NCBI GenBank assembly: GCA_019843655.1
Contig: JACDQD010000105.1
Location: forward strand, 4,340,001 to 4,404,000
Length of the DNA stretch: 64,000 nucleotides
Origin: Lethocerus indicus
Taxonomy: Eukaryota > Arthropoda > Insecta > Hemiptera > Belostomatidae
Reading direction: 5' to 3'
Shown here one piece after another: positions 28,201 to 39,841 of the stretch (position 1 is the first letter of the stretch; each line of letters opens with the position of its first letter). Made by a program: the position numbers and the translations under genes. The notes below the pieces were generated by a model, which was given only the letters and a program-made list of their open reading frames with translations, did not search any database and was not told the origin of the DNA.

Positions 28201-31200
28201 CCCGATTGCGCACGCCCGTTACACCTAGACGGGCCAGTAGATTTGCATATTTATTTATCTAATTTTTATTTGTTTTTTCAGAGAAACTCGGCACATAATC
28301 GCACTTGGTTTACTCGATTCGGTCGCACGGATTTGTCGGTGTAAGGCTCCTCTTTTCAGTAATCCAAACTCCCGGTCTCGGTCGTCGAATTCTGGACCGC
28401 TTCGAAAAGATCTCCAGTGAGTGTGCGAATACAATTATTTCGCTTATTATTTATTTTCCTTCTAAAAATTATTCCGAATATTATCGTATAAGTTAACCCG
28501 ATTTTGAGTCATGACGTCTGAACAAATATCGTTAGCGCGGCTGTCTTTATAGAAACACAATACCGTTTTTAATTGTTTACTAATGAGTGTCTGTAAACTA
28601 TTTTAAAATTCCCTAGACCCGGCCAATCTTTTGTAGTTTATTAAATACCTTCTACTGGGCCCGATTCTGTTCGTTGGTAGTTATACGGTGTAGGAGGTAT
28701 TGAAGGAACGCAGCGGGAGAGCGATGAGCCGGCGGCCGGTGGATTACAAAACGCGGGCGCGCTAAAAATACGCCATAGTATTTTAGAGTCGTGATTTTGT
28801 AACCACCGCCTCACCCCCTCCCACCCTACCGTGTGCCAATAAGGCTGACCCGCCGTTGTGGAGTTCTTCGCATATCCCTAGGCGAAAAGCCGTTATAACT
28901 TATTATTAATACGGCATTTTTTCGGCTCCCGGCCGCCCATCTATTAATCACCAAAGTCCCAGTTTCTTGTCCCTTAAGGGCGTTGCGTAATCACAAAATT
29001 AGACCTCGGTATCCCCTCCTCGGCCGCGCTTTCGGAGAGGGAATCTTCCATGTACCGATAAGATAATGCGGGTACTTTTCCGAAACCTAACCAACGGATC
29101 TCCCGTTATCGGCGTTAAACAAAATAAGGTAGAAACAATATTATTAATAACGCCAGCCGAGTATATATTGTACAAAAGCCTCGTGCAATGATATTTTTCA
29201 TATTCATCTGACCCAGTTTAATTTGCTCCTTTTGAATTTGAAACCAAAATATAAAACGGATAGTTGTGTTTTTAAGGGGACGCAATGTGAAACAGTAACT
29301 TTTTAATAAGTAGTATTTTTTTAAATATTGTCAAAAGTATTTAATTCCTGTTAAGTCTTCGAGCTTGGAATTCGGTTTCCTAAAAGATTTCCTAGTGTCC
29401 ACGGTGGAAAAATATTTACATCGAGTACTCAAAAAACGTGGGATAAATGCGAGAAACGATTGTTATATGCGAGGTTGAATATTGTGAAGCAGTTTCCTAA
29501 GCCGAATTCGTAGGCACCTGGGCCGAGGGGCGAAGTAGAAACGGGTTACGGAAAGGACGCTTTTGAATCTGCCTGGTTTATAGAGCGGACGAGTGACCCG
29601 CGCCGGCCGACACGGAAACCGTTATCCGCCGAGGAACGGTTTGGGGCCGGTCGAAAATTACAACGGGGAGGCGGAAAAATGTTCTCGTGCGGACGAAATT
29701 GCGGGATTGGGTTAGGGGGGGGGGCGGGCGCACTCGATAAAATCGACATTGGGCATCGATTCGCCGCCGGGTGGGCGAAATTCGGTAGGAAGAATGGGAC
29801 GGTGTAGGAACCGGAGAGGCCCGGACAGAAACTGAGAGAAGACCTCGAAGAAAAATTTCCTCTAAATGTAATCGGGCTGGCACGTGAGTAGGGATCGATC
29901 CCCACCCCGCTCGAACGTTCACTAATATTCCACTCTAGATAACTGGTGATAGCAGTCGTCGAGCGGAGCCTCAGCCGGCCAGTCACTCCTTGTTCCGTCC
30001 CAGGCCCCACAGTCTTAGTACACACTCCACGAGTCGCGTTACATCAGTTTTTCACTTTTTTATACATTCGTATTATAATCATTTTGTGCAATCTTTATTC
30101 CGGAGTTTTATATACAGTTTTCCTACATTTTTTAAAAAGTATTTAACCGAGTACCTGGTCAGCCATCGACGAAACTGTGATTATCGGGTACGTATTACAG
30201 AACATTGTTAATAATATACACCCGCGTTTAGTGCGTTTTCTTATTGGACCGTTTCGGCACATATATTAGACATTAATTAAATACCGACGGAAGTTAAGCA
30301 AACATATGGTATTAGTGGAACATAATAGAGCTTGTAATCGATACGGCGCAATATTTAAGTTGCTTTTTAGAGTTGCTCGCTTTCTTTTCGCTCGCTTCTT
30401 TTATCAAATCGGCAATAATAATTTCTACAGGGTTACGAATTGCTTGTCGCTAACTTTTCGGAACTAATACTCGAAATTCAGTAACTATACTGGGAACATA
30501 TGATAGCCTGCCTTACGGTGTATTGAATTGCGCTCCGGGCCCGTGACTCGTAACATACGGAATTCTGCCAATGACTTCTGAGCCTTCTGAGTCTCGAAAC
30601 TTCTAGAGCGTTCGCTCCAGCGTGGGCGGTAGAACGTCCACCCCACACTCAATTTAGACACAGTGCCAACCAGAAATGCGAGCATATTCCACGAAACGTA
30701 TTCTCATCGCTGCGGTACTCGGATAATAATGGTCCACCACAATGCTAAACGGTTTAACCTCCGCCTTTGGAAATGTTGTTACGGCCGAAGAGGCCGATAA
30801 AGCCGGACAGAGCGGCATTTCGCTACTGCGCGCTAATCGTCACTAATTGTAGCCTCGGACGGGGCTATTTTCTTGTTTTTCCTCCGACCGTCAGAAAACC
30901 GCTCGTATCGCGTTAGACGGCTTCGCTGTAACGCCTCATAAGTGCAATACTTTAAGAGAGTGACGCTCGGGCACGGGGTTTTATGTTTATTTAAGCTAAG
31001 AAAACTCGGTCGCGCATTTCCCGGTCGGTAGTTTCGGTAAATTTTCGTCGTGAACAGTAGAACGGTCCGGACCGCTAGAGCCGCATTAGAAACCGTTATA
31101 AACACGAGTTATCTCAGATAACGAACTCGAGATAGACGTAAGGATACCTATTTATACAATGCTGGACACTTCGGGCCGGCCACGTCACCCGCCGCAATCG

Positions 31201-32351
31201 GAACGGGCCGTTATATCGCCGGGGATGTTTCATAATTATTCCAGTCTTTTAAAGGGTGTTTCGCTTCGATTACCGTTCCGAATCGCATATTCGGCTGGTT
31301 ATATCTGCCAGTTTTGAAATTGGAAGGCGTTTTACCAGACCGTGTCCAATTATGAAACTTTCCGCATTCTCGCTCTTTCCAGGTTTTACTCGGGATTGCA
31401 TTTTACAACGGGCGTTGTAATTAAAGAAACCCTCCCGACATGGGAGTCGGGCCATGTAACGGGGGGACCGCTGACCAGTGCACCCGTACCACTCAAACGT
31501 AACTTCGTCATGTTCCAATTTCTTCGGCCCGCTCGAATATCGCTCCGACAAACGCTGAACGGTAAGGGCAAAGCCGCCTAATGGGTCTAAATTTAATGCG
31601 GTTCAAACCCGATAAGCCTTCGCGAACAAGAATCGGCTCTTCGCGTGACCGCCCTCTGGTAATTCGGTGCCGCCACAGAAACTGCTTAAATCCGCCCGAT
31701 TTAGTTTAAGATGCAGAAATCTGAGCTTATTTTGGCACCTTATTTATCCACAGTCAAATATTAAAACTGCCGCCCGTTTAAAATTTACCCATGACCTTCG
31801 ATAGATTTCTACCCCTAACATACTATGAGTAAGTGATTCAGAAAACCATTTATTCCATAACCTGGCGATTGATTTAAGAAATTACCGCCCAACATTTCCA
31901 TATGTTATCATCAACGCCGATTCCTAATCGGAGTTCTCGGCTGCCGGTTTCGGTATTCAGTCGTCGTTCCGCATCGAAGGCTCCCTCACCCAATGTTATC
32001 CTTGTCCCTATTTCCTTTCTTCTGTGCATCTTGCATTTCAAGAATTTGCGATTCCCAAGAACGCTCACGTGATGCGTGCCTCGATCTCGGCTAATAGTAT
32101 CTTCTACAAACGATTCATAATGTATAGAGGAATCTATAGAATTTAAACGGGATGGAATTAAACCGAAGTTCGTCGGGGTGATAAAGCACCGTGTCGGCGC
32201 CGAAAGGCCGTTTACGCGGATAAAACTAATTTCGCCCGTTATCTATTTGGCGAAGGCCGACTCCGGTTTAAATTGCCAGGGTTAATGTTGAGCGCGGGAG
32301 CGGCAATATTTGGCAGAGGAGGCGAAACGGGTGCTGCGCGCGAGGCCCGTT
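21936..32351. other. Non-coding stretch, no gene seen
   Basis: 22000-22420 has a different, T-rich and CpG-poor look and may be old transposon-derived DNA. A donor-like CAG|GTAAGC is at 22246/22247 without a supported exon. A GC-rich island at about 29520-30010 carries overlapping open frames on one strand that resemble no known protein. The TA repeat at 25243 is listed separately. Confidence 0.55.
25243..25289. repeat. (TA)n microsatellite
   Basis: Uninterrupted TA dinucleotides for about 47 bases in an AT-rich stretch. Confidence 0.95.
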
Positions 32352-32392
32352 TATATTTAAGCGCTGCTCCGACGGTAGGACACCTAGTCGGT
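32352..32392 (+). promoter_or_regulatory. Weak candidate core promoter (TATA-like plus initiator-like)
   Basis: TATATTTAA at 32352 lies between GC-rich segments. About 34 bases further on is CCTAGTCG, a loose match to the arthropod initiator. No splice donor of good quality follows within a plausible first-exon length, so a link to Tob is not shown. It is recorded only as one of the better TATA-like settings upstream of Tob. Confidence 0.15.
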
Positions 32393-35300
32393 ACAGAACA
32401 GGTGTAGAGCTCCGTCGGGCAAGGGCACTTCCCGTGTCCGGGCCCTCTAAATTAAGTGGGGAACGTCACCGACCTTCTGCAATACGAGAATAAATAAACT
32501 CCAACGGCGGTGGTCACTCTACCGCCATCTCCTCCCTGCATCCAGTCCTGTCGCCAACGTCCGGTTAGGGCCCGCCCTGACGACCGACACCTGGTGGCCG
32601 GAGCCTAAATTCTAAAATTATAGTTTCCAGTTTCGGTTTTCGCCGTGGGCCCACCTCGGGACTATTTAGCGTCACGCTGTACACGACGAGTCGATAAAAA
32701 GTGTGCGAATGAGTTCCAAGGTCAGCTCGATGTTGACAACTCGCGTGACGTCGCATCCTTAAAGAGTTTAAACACTGTACATTAATGCCTCCCCAAACGG
32801 AGGCGGTTTATCTTCTCTTATTACGCAGTTTCTAGGTTACACGCAATTTGACTTGTATAAAACGATAAAACGAGTCCGACTCGTAAGGTATAGATTGGCT
32901 TATATTTAGTGGGTGGGCAATTCGCGATCGGCTGGGCCGAAAGTGGGCGATGACAGTGGGCATACCGGAGCCTAGAGTAAGGCCTCCCACTGGGGCGCCC
33001 GTCTATAAATAACGGTCACCGGAATAATCTGGACACCGGTCCACGGATTCCGTCACCTTTTAAATAACTTGGTTTCGAACCAGATCGCAGGCGATTCCGA
33101 TAGAATAAGCTCGGAATTTTCCGGTATCGCCCCATCGGCCCCGGCCTCTTAATCTTCCTAGAATTGAAGAACGTACGAGAAAATCTTCCGGCCAAAGATA
33201 GAACGTGACGTTGGGTACTAGATATTTCTATTTTTAAGCTGGCTAAGGGAATCGATGCAGCCGAATTATGCCAAGTATTAAAAATATGCAAATTGGTCCG
33301 CTCGGCGATGGAACCGCGTCTTTTCCCGCGAAGATTGTAAAATTCCCTTCGTTAAAATAAGTCGTAGTATACCCGTAACCTGTTTTAGTTCTCAAGAACT
33401 GCGCCTTGTCCCAGGGTAGCGGGCGGGACGGTGATTCAATGCCACAGCTCACCAGAATTTCTTTCCCGAAGGCCGATCTATGAATGCTTCTTCGCGGTTA
33501 ATTTTTGATTAGTGGGTTGAGGTCTCTGGCACGGTAGCCCCTTCGGGGGAAGTAAGCTTTCGATTGGAGTGACGGACGCCGAGGCGTAATAAACGGGTGG
33601 AATTTATCGCCCGATGTCGGCCCAGATTATGAGCGTGGCGTCTGTGACGCAGTAGGCCGCGCCATTAATTGCCGATGCCGGCCCGGATAGTCGATGTCTC
33701 TCGGGCCGGTGGAAATTGAAATGGGGCCCCCGTTTACCGGCCCGACACGTGCCGCTTCTCCGTTAACCTCGTCCCATTTTTTGTCGGACTCGTTCTGTAC
33801 CTTATTGGCGCGTTTCACGGCTCCAGCCCCGATCCGTCGACGAGGCCTGTACTCGATCCGGTAGACGCCCGTGACATTCTAATTCCGCGAAGATCGCTCC
33901 CCATCGGATCCGGCCGCGATAAAGCTTAAAGCCCGATTAGCCTATCGTTTTATTGAACCCGCATACCGAAACACTAAATTATCGAATCAATATTATTCCG
34001 AGTAAAGATTGTTCAACGGAATTTATTTAATGCGCAATGTAAAATTAGTCCGAGTCATAATTGTTAACAATGACGCGATTGTAATGATGTAATTTCATTG
34101 TGGGTAACACGCGTCGTGACTTGTATTTCAATTAAACGCGCGAGGATCATTATTGTGTTCGCTGGCAAAAGAAACGGAGATTTCCACATCTAATTCTAAA
34201 GTCTAACTGACGATCCAATATTTAAGCAGAACAAACGCTCAAACTAAGGGAAAAAACAATCGATTTAAACAAAAAATTAATTATCCAGCTTATAGAAAAC
34301 TATAGCTATTCCAGCGGGAATAGAAAACTACCTTTTTTTATCGTGGTGCGATCATCGATTATCGAAGGAAGAATAGTTTCCCTAGGTTACTCTACATTAA
34401 AGTAATAACAATTAGTCCTAAAGTACTAACATTAATTACATAATTGACCCGGCAACAGATGAATAAGTTCGTAGTCTCGCTAATCAATATCAAAAAGAAG
34501 AATTACTTTTTCTAGCTTAACTAAATTAGAAACTAGCCTGGGTAGAGGCAGCGAGATATTACTTAGCGATTATCGGTAACTGAGAGATTAGCGACAGAGT
34601 TATAAGAGGGGCGAGATAATTATTGAGCGGGTGAGCCGGATTGCTGAATCTGGGCGAGTCCATTGCATATAAGGTCAGTGGTCTTAATATCTGGTGGCGG
34701 GGCGACCTCTCCTCCTCCTCCTCCTCCTGTTCGTTTCCACTCCGGCGTAGCATTCTGGACAGAGCGTTATCTGGGGCCGGGCGGCCAGAGAATTGAGAAA
34801 GGGGCGCGGGCCGCTGGCCTCCGTCAATTTCGGCCCCAGCTGAAATACCCGTTTGGTAGTGTCCCAAAAGTGTGTCCGGGCCAAACCGGCCCTCCCCCGG
34901 CTCGAGTTACAAATGCACTGGCCACTGCCCCTCCCCTCCACGCCGTTTCGTTACCTCTTTTAATTCTCCGCCTCGGCTAAATTGCCTGCGCCCAACACCA
35001 CCTACCACCCTCCCGGCCCCCACCCCGGCCCCTTCTATTTTTGGGGCGACCGCTCGAGAATTACGCAAAGTTTTATATCTTTATGACGTCCTTCCCCACC
35101 CTGAGAATTCCTCGGTTCTAGAAAATTCTCGAGTATCCACAGTTGGTATTGTTCCCGACGAAGCTGAAGAAGTTTCTATGTATTTTTTCTCTCCTAATTT
35201 GGACGATTATATTACAATATTTATTTTGTGTCGGCAAGCAACGTCCTCGATGGTAATTAACGCCGCTAATTATTCCTGTTCCGTGAGGGGGGATTCGGGG

Positions 35301-38300
35301 GGGCGCTCTTCTGGCTAATAGATAATTATTTATATTCCTTTCAATCGACTGAGAAAATAGCCTTATCGCGACTTCATTTTAAAGAATGATTTACGTCTAT
35401 GTCCTTATCACTTGTAAATCGCGTTTGTAAAGTTTTTTTACAAGTTGATAATAACCGAACGCGCGCGTCACTGTTAGTTACACCGTGGCCGAGTGAACAA
35501 CGCGGACGTTCACCCCTCGTTTCACGTTCCCCGTTTCTGTCCCAGTAGCGCCGTCGTGCCCAGTCATTTACAAACCCGTATAACAGAAATCGTGACTTCC
35601 CCCGGTTGTACGCCTTGTACCGATCGGGGTTTGAAAAGGTTCGAAAAGGGATTTGGAATCTAAGCCGTTCACTTCTAAGGTTCCTGAAGGCTAAAGAACC
35701 CAGAGCGTATTTAAATTTTGCTTATATTAATCTCTATCTAGTATAACTAGAGAACAATTAATTTGATTTTAAGCCCTAGCTTAAAAGTGCAACACATAAA
35801 CTAAGAGTACGGATTTTTACGCCTGTACAAAATCTCTGTCTTTCATTCTAATTACATCTATCCCTCAATTTGAACCTTTGGGAGTTCATAAAAGTATCGT
35901 AATGTGAGACTTCGGATTAGGTATTAGAAAGTCGCTGTATCGCAAATAGTTGGAAGATAGTTGATAGGCCGCCGACAAGATATAGCAGTAGTAGCAGTAG
36001 TAGTAGTAGTAGTGGTACTAGTAGTAATAGTAGTAGTGGCTAGTGGGTTAGTAGTAGTAGAAGGAGGAGCGTAGGGCCGTTATTTCGACAGAGTGGCAAC
36101 GCTGTGCCAACAATGCTCTCAGGGTCATACAATTGCCACGCATCACTCCGCCCGCGCTATACGCCCAATTGACTAATAGTCAGGCCCATCATCCGACTCC
36201 ACCACCGCCGGATGCCCCTCCAGGGGGATGAACCCCGGGTGAGAGCCACCCGTCCTCTCCCGACTGCGCTCTTCAAATAAAAGCGAAACGGAATTGTGCG
36301 TAAACAACTTAAATTAAATCCCGAGGGGAAGCGGGGGAGGAAAAAAAGAGGGACTGCGTTGTCTATTATTAGAGCCTCGTACTCTCCCACCGGCCGGTCG
36401 GACAGTATTCGGGTATTTTTAGCCCCGAATTACATTCTGAATCTTGCGTATCTTTTAACGTTCCGGACATTTCAATTTAAAGCGTATTCCGTTCTCGTGT
36501 AATAAAGGTACCGCGGTATACTGTATTCCTATCAGATACGGTTTAATTCAATCTGAAAATGCATCTTTGGACGTATGACCGCAGTTTGACAATACGATAT
36601 GTGGAGGGATATCCTGGGATGCCGGAGGGAAGCCCCGGGTGCACGAGCTGTTCCGGCTGGTGGCTTCTTTCGGCCCGTGATCGATAGCCTGGCTCCCTTC
36701 CCTACTTGTGCCCTTTGGATCGTCGTCTCCCGTCGAATTAACCCAGATCCTCTCCGGCGTCTATAATCCACCAGGACTGCGACGAGCAGTGGGCGCAATT
36801 GAAGTCGAGATGATTGCCCCGTAATTCAATTCCCGAACAACACCATAGCACAAATCCCCGCCGTCGCCACTATCACTACATTATATAATCGATATACCGT
36901 TTAACTTTACGTTTCTAATAATATAATGTAATACAGTACACTTTCTTTAGTCCGCGTATATTATATTCCCAATGAATTGACGTATATTCTAAATTGAGTA
37001 AATTTGTAATTTTCCTCACGGGCAGAGGAATGGTGTCGATTCCACTACACTGTGGGCCAAAACAGTAATTAATTCATACGAACTATTAGTTGAATTTGAT
37101 ACCAGCGCCGGTGAGAAATTACCATATAAAACTGTCATCTTGCACAACTCTCCCTATTTTACCCGTTAGTTTGCTACTTCAATTGAACTTTTTAATAGTA
37201 TCCAAAATTTTTGTTCGGATTCTAAGACCCATTTTATCTTGAAGGTTTCAACGCGAGGGGCCCTAAAAACCACGGTCGGTTAGTTGTTAGTTACTGGGTT
37301 GCGTCACTTCTCTTCCTGCCTCTGTCACAACTCACTCATTCAGCGGTTCCTCAATTTCCCAGCTCCCCCTCCCACCACCCCCCCCCCCGGCCGTCCCGCT
37401 CATGCATACAATTGTCTACCTCCAATTGAGCGAACCTACTCTCACAATGGCCGCTCCGATGACAGATTCCGGCGATAACCCACCTTATTCATGACACACT
37501 CCGTCGTAGAAAAAAATTCATTTTTCTACCCGCTATTTAACCGTTTTAGGCAGTTCGTAATAAAGTTTTACCGCAAATTTGTTCGACGAAATAGTATAAT
37601 TTTGTAGGGCGTTATTTGTAATAGTTTGTTCGGTTTGTTTGGCTCCTCCCGCATTACTCGTTAATTCAATTATGAGACCCGTGCGCGTTGTCCAGTTGTA
37701 AGGCTTCTCTAAAATGTCCTAATCGGTGGTAAGAGAGTCACGTGTGCCTCGTAACAAGGTGATAAATTGGCACGTTTTCGTCCTTCCCTTCCCTTTAAAC
37801 TCGTCCGGTATATTATTACGTCGGCCACCGGACTACGAGCCACATCGACTGGGGTCATGTTTTTTTACGTACGATTGTCCGGACGGTTCGTATTAAAAAT
37901 GTAATTGCTTCGGATCGTTTAGACGTTTCTATTAGTATTGCGGTTTAGAGCGCCAATTATTCGCCCGCCGATTAAAACCTGGCCCACCGATGTCCCCGTT
38001 ACGCCAGTGTTTGTTTTCAATGCCGCTGTTGTAGTTGAAAAATTTCCGTCTCACAATCGTTGCGCACAATAATATTACTTTTGAAGAAAGACGACTTTCT
38101 TCACCGCTCAAGTAAGTGATTACTTCATTTCCGATCGTTGGAATCGCGACTAAACCGATTAAAGAATATCGAGTTTGATAACGGACACAGAAAACATTCC
38201 TGGAAGTTCGGGATGTCACTAAATATTATTTCGGTAATAATTAGAATCCTATATAAATATTATACGCGGTCACCGGGCCCCTTATAACGGTACAATTTAT

Positions 38301-38311
38301 TTTTGTTGCAG
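32393..38311. other. Upstream region of Tob, probably intron and/or regulatory DNA
   Basis: If Tob has a non-coding first exon upstream, this stretch is at least partly its first intron, ending in the acceptor at 38311. It includes a GC-rich island at about 34690-35050 with a (TCC)n run and the TAG repeat at 35982. No coding exon is recognised. Confidence 0.45.
35982..36063. repeat. Imperfect (TAG)n trinucleotide repeat
   Basis: TAG/CAG/TGG units run for about 80 bases with several substitutions, about 2.3 kb upstream of the Tob start-codon exon. Every TAG is a stop in one frame, so it is not coding in that frame. Confidence 0.9.
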
Positions 38312-38466
38312 ACTTTGAGCGGAATCTTTCATAGAAGATTTGCGAAAAGCGAACGCCGCCTCATCTAAAACGGGAGAGGACCGAAGACGTATCGGAAAAA
38401 CCATTCGTCGGGATTGAAAGATCCCGTCCTATGCTAAATAAGTAGAGCAGCGCGGGCGATCACAAA
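38312..38466 (+). other. Tob: 5' UTR part of the Tob start-codon exon
   Basis: A good 3' splice site ends at 38311: a pyrimidine-rich run at about 38295-38308 followed by TTGCAG. Exon sequence then runs without further splice signals to the ATG at 38467. This implies that Tob has at least one upstream non-coding exon, as vertebrate TOB genes do. I could not identify that exon or its donor with confidence. The alternative is that transcription starts close upstream and the splice site is coincidental. Confidence 0.55.
38431..38445 (+). other. Short upstream ORF (MLNK-stop) before Tob
   Basis: ATG CTA AAT AAG TAG lies in frame with Tob and ends 21 bases before its start codon. Its own context (TCCT-ATG) is weaker than the CAAA context of the Tob start, so leaky scanning or reinitiation would be expected. 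A regulatory role is inferred only. Its stop codon is also the in-frame stop that fixes the Tob start. Confidence 0.5.
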
Positions 38467-39841
38467 ATGCATATAGAAGTGCAAGTGGCGTTGAACTTTG
38501 TCATATCGTACCTGTACAACAAACTGCCGAGACGGCGGGTCAACATATTCGGGGAAGAATTAGAGAGGGCGTTGAAAGACAAATTCAGAGGACACTGGTA
38601 TCCCGAGAGGCCGTTCAAAGGGTCGGCGTTCAGGTGCCTGAAGACGGGGGACCCGGTAGACGCGGTATTCGAGACCGCGGCCAGAGAGAGCGGCGTCCCC
38701 ATCCAGGACGTCCTCGAGAACCTGCCCCAAGAGCTGGCCGTCTGGGTGGACCCGGGCGAAGTCAGCTATAGGATCGGAGAGAAGGGTAACATCAAGGTGC
38801 TGTACAGCGAGTCGACAGAGCCGAGCGATGAAGCGAGCGCCGCCGATAAGGAAATCATTAAGACGTTCAACCCGGAGGCCCAGTGCTTCAGGCCGATAGA
38901 GGCGGTCACCTCGAGCCTGGGCGGGCTGAGTCTTTCACCGGGGGCGGGAACCGGGACCAAGCAGCCGCCGGCGTCGCCCCCTCGGCCGAGTGCTCGCCGC
39001 CTCCCTCGGCACCGGCCAGCGCCGCCCCCGGGGGTGCAGCCGCCCCCGGCCGCCGCGGGGCCGCCGCCGCCTTCAAGACCCAGCCCCCCGGCTCGCCCAG
39101 CCCCGTCGCCCCCGCCTTCATCCCGAGGTCGACCGCCCCGCTTACCTTCACCACGGCCACCTTCGCCCAGACAAAGTTCGGCAGCACTAAGCTGAAAACC
39201 AACAGCAAACGCGCCAACAGGTGGGTACAAATTTCTCGTGTCGTACCGCGGACTCGTCTTTTCGAATGCAAAGCTAAACGGGGAGAATAGGGAGTTCGGA
39301 CGGGGATTATTAAAAGCGGATTCTTATGTTCAGGATGTCGCCGACGGAGTTTTCGAATTACATCAAACAGAGGGCGATGCAACAACAGCAACAACAGCAG
39401 CAGCAGCAGGCGGCGGCGGCGGCAGCCGCGGCCGCCGCCGCCGCTGTGGGCCTACATCCGGGTTCCCCCGGGGGCGGCCGCTCCCTTTCTCCGCACCACC
39501 ACCACCATCCGGGAGATTACATGTACCATCAGCAGCAGCCCCAACAGCAGCAACAGCAGCAGCAGCAGCAGTACTACAGAGCGGGTGGGTTGTTCGATTC
39601 GTACCATCATCCCGACTTGTATCCCAAGTTCTCGTACTTGGAGCCGCAGTACTACGCGGCGGCGGCGGCGGCAGTGGCTGCGGCGGGGGTGCCGTCGACC
39701 CCCCAGGGAGGCCAGCAGCAGCAGCAGCAACCGGGCTCCGGGTCGGGGGCCTCGGATCCGAGCAAGCACGTCGACTCCAACTTCTCGCTGGGGCCGTCCT
39801 ACTCGCCGAGCCAGTACCAACACCTGCTGGTAGCCAACTAA
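38467..39841 (+). CDS. Tob: Tob, BTG/Tob-family anti-proliferative protein (two coding exons, frame break in exon 1)
   Basis: Coding parts are 38467-39220 and 39334-39841. Residues 1 to about 117 form the BTG domain: the start [20 protein letters not shown], then [26 protein letters not shown] (box A region) and [22 protein letters not shown] around residues 86-107 (box B region). Trp93 matches the residue known in human TOB1 to be needed for binding the CAF1/CNOT7 deadenylase, so recruitment of CCR4-NOT to mRNAs is the expected role. Later blocks are [13 protein letters not shown], then [31 protein letters not shown], long Q, A and H runs, and a C-terminal LLVAN ending like vertebrate Tob (VMAN). 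The start is fixed by an in-frame TAG at 38443 and a CAAA-ATG context. The domain and the FTTATF block lie in different frames, which differ by one missing base; with that base the length would be 420 residues, against 345 for human TOB1. I see no clear PAM2 motif. Third codon positions are very GC-rich against AT-rich flanks. Identity is certain; intactness is not. Confidence 0.95.
38940..39060 (+). other. Tob: Reading-frame break within Tob exon 1
   Basis: Up to about 38940 the Tob frame encodes [18 protein letters not shown] and LSLSPG. From about 39080 the frame one base earlier encodes [19 protein letters not shown] and the [16 protein letters not shown] block, and it joins correctly to exon 2. 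The original frame instead ends at a TGA at 39193-39195 after a proline/arginine-rich stretch. Runs of G (38940-38944) and C (38977-38981) lie in the interval, and one missing base in either would explain the switch. Adding it after the C run gives the most natural Pro/Ser/Ala reading. No credible GT-AG intron of suitable length is present. Confidence 0.85.
39221..39333 (+). other. Tob: Tob coding intron (113 nt, phase 2)
   Basis: The donor is AACAG|GTGGGT at 39220/39221 and the acceptor is TTATGTTCAG|G at 39333/39334. The join produces an arginine codon (AG+G) linking KTNSKRAN to [15 protein letters not shown]. Without splicing the upstream frame meets a stop at about 39290. The small size is typical of insect introns; vertebrate TOB1 and TOB2 coding regions are intronless. 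Confidence 0.9.
39380..39445 (+). repeat. Tob: Trinucleotide repeat encoding Gln10-Ala12 in Tob
   Basis: CAA/CAG codons at 39380-39409 give ten glutamines (about residues 268-277). GCN codons at 39410-39445 follow and give twelve alanines. The glutamine part mixes CAA and CAG, which limits slippage, while the last five are pure CAG. The reverse strand and the other forward frame are also open across this repeat, which creates long false reading frames. Confidence 0.95.
39530..39571 (+). repeat. Tob: Second polyglutamine tract in Tob (Q3-P-Q10)
   Basis: Three glutamine codons, one proline and ten glutamine codons (CAA CAG CAG CAA then six CAG) occupy 39530-39571, about residues 318-331. They follow an HHHHH run and a YMYH segment. 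A third run of six (CAG5-CAA) is at 39713-39730. Such low-complexity runs are common in the disordered C-terminal half of insect regulatory proteins. Confidence 0.95.

Noticed and set aside
29546..30025. Minus-strand open frame of 159 codons
   Set aside because: GC-rich island with an overlapping second frame on the same strand. It has no domain and no codon pattern like that of Tob.
38973..39018. Tiny intron to explain the Tob frame switch
   Set aside because: The only GT and AG pairs are non-consensus and would be about 45 bases or less apart, and the sequence is plausible coding in the second frame throughout.
38766..39394. Two overlapping antisense frames (154 and 162 codons)
   Set aside because: Gly/Ala/Arg-rich mirror of the GC-rich Tob exon; no recognisable protein.
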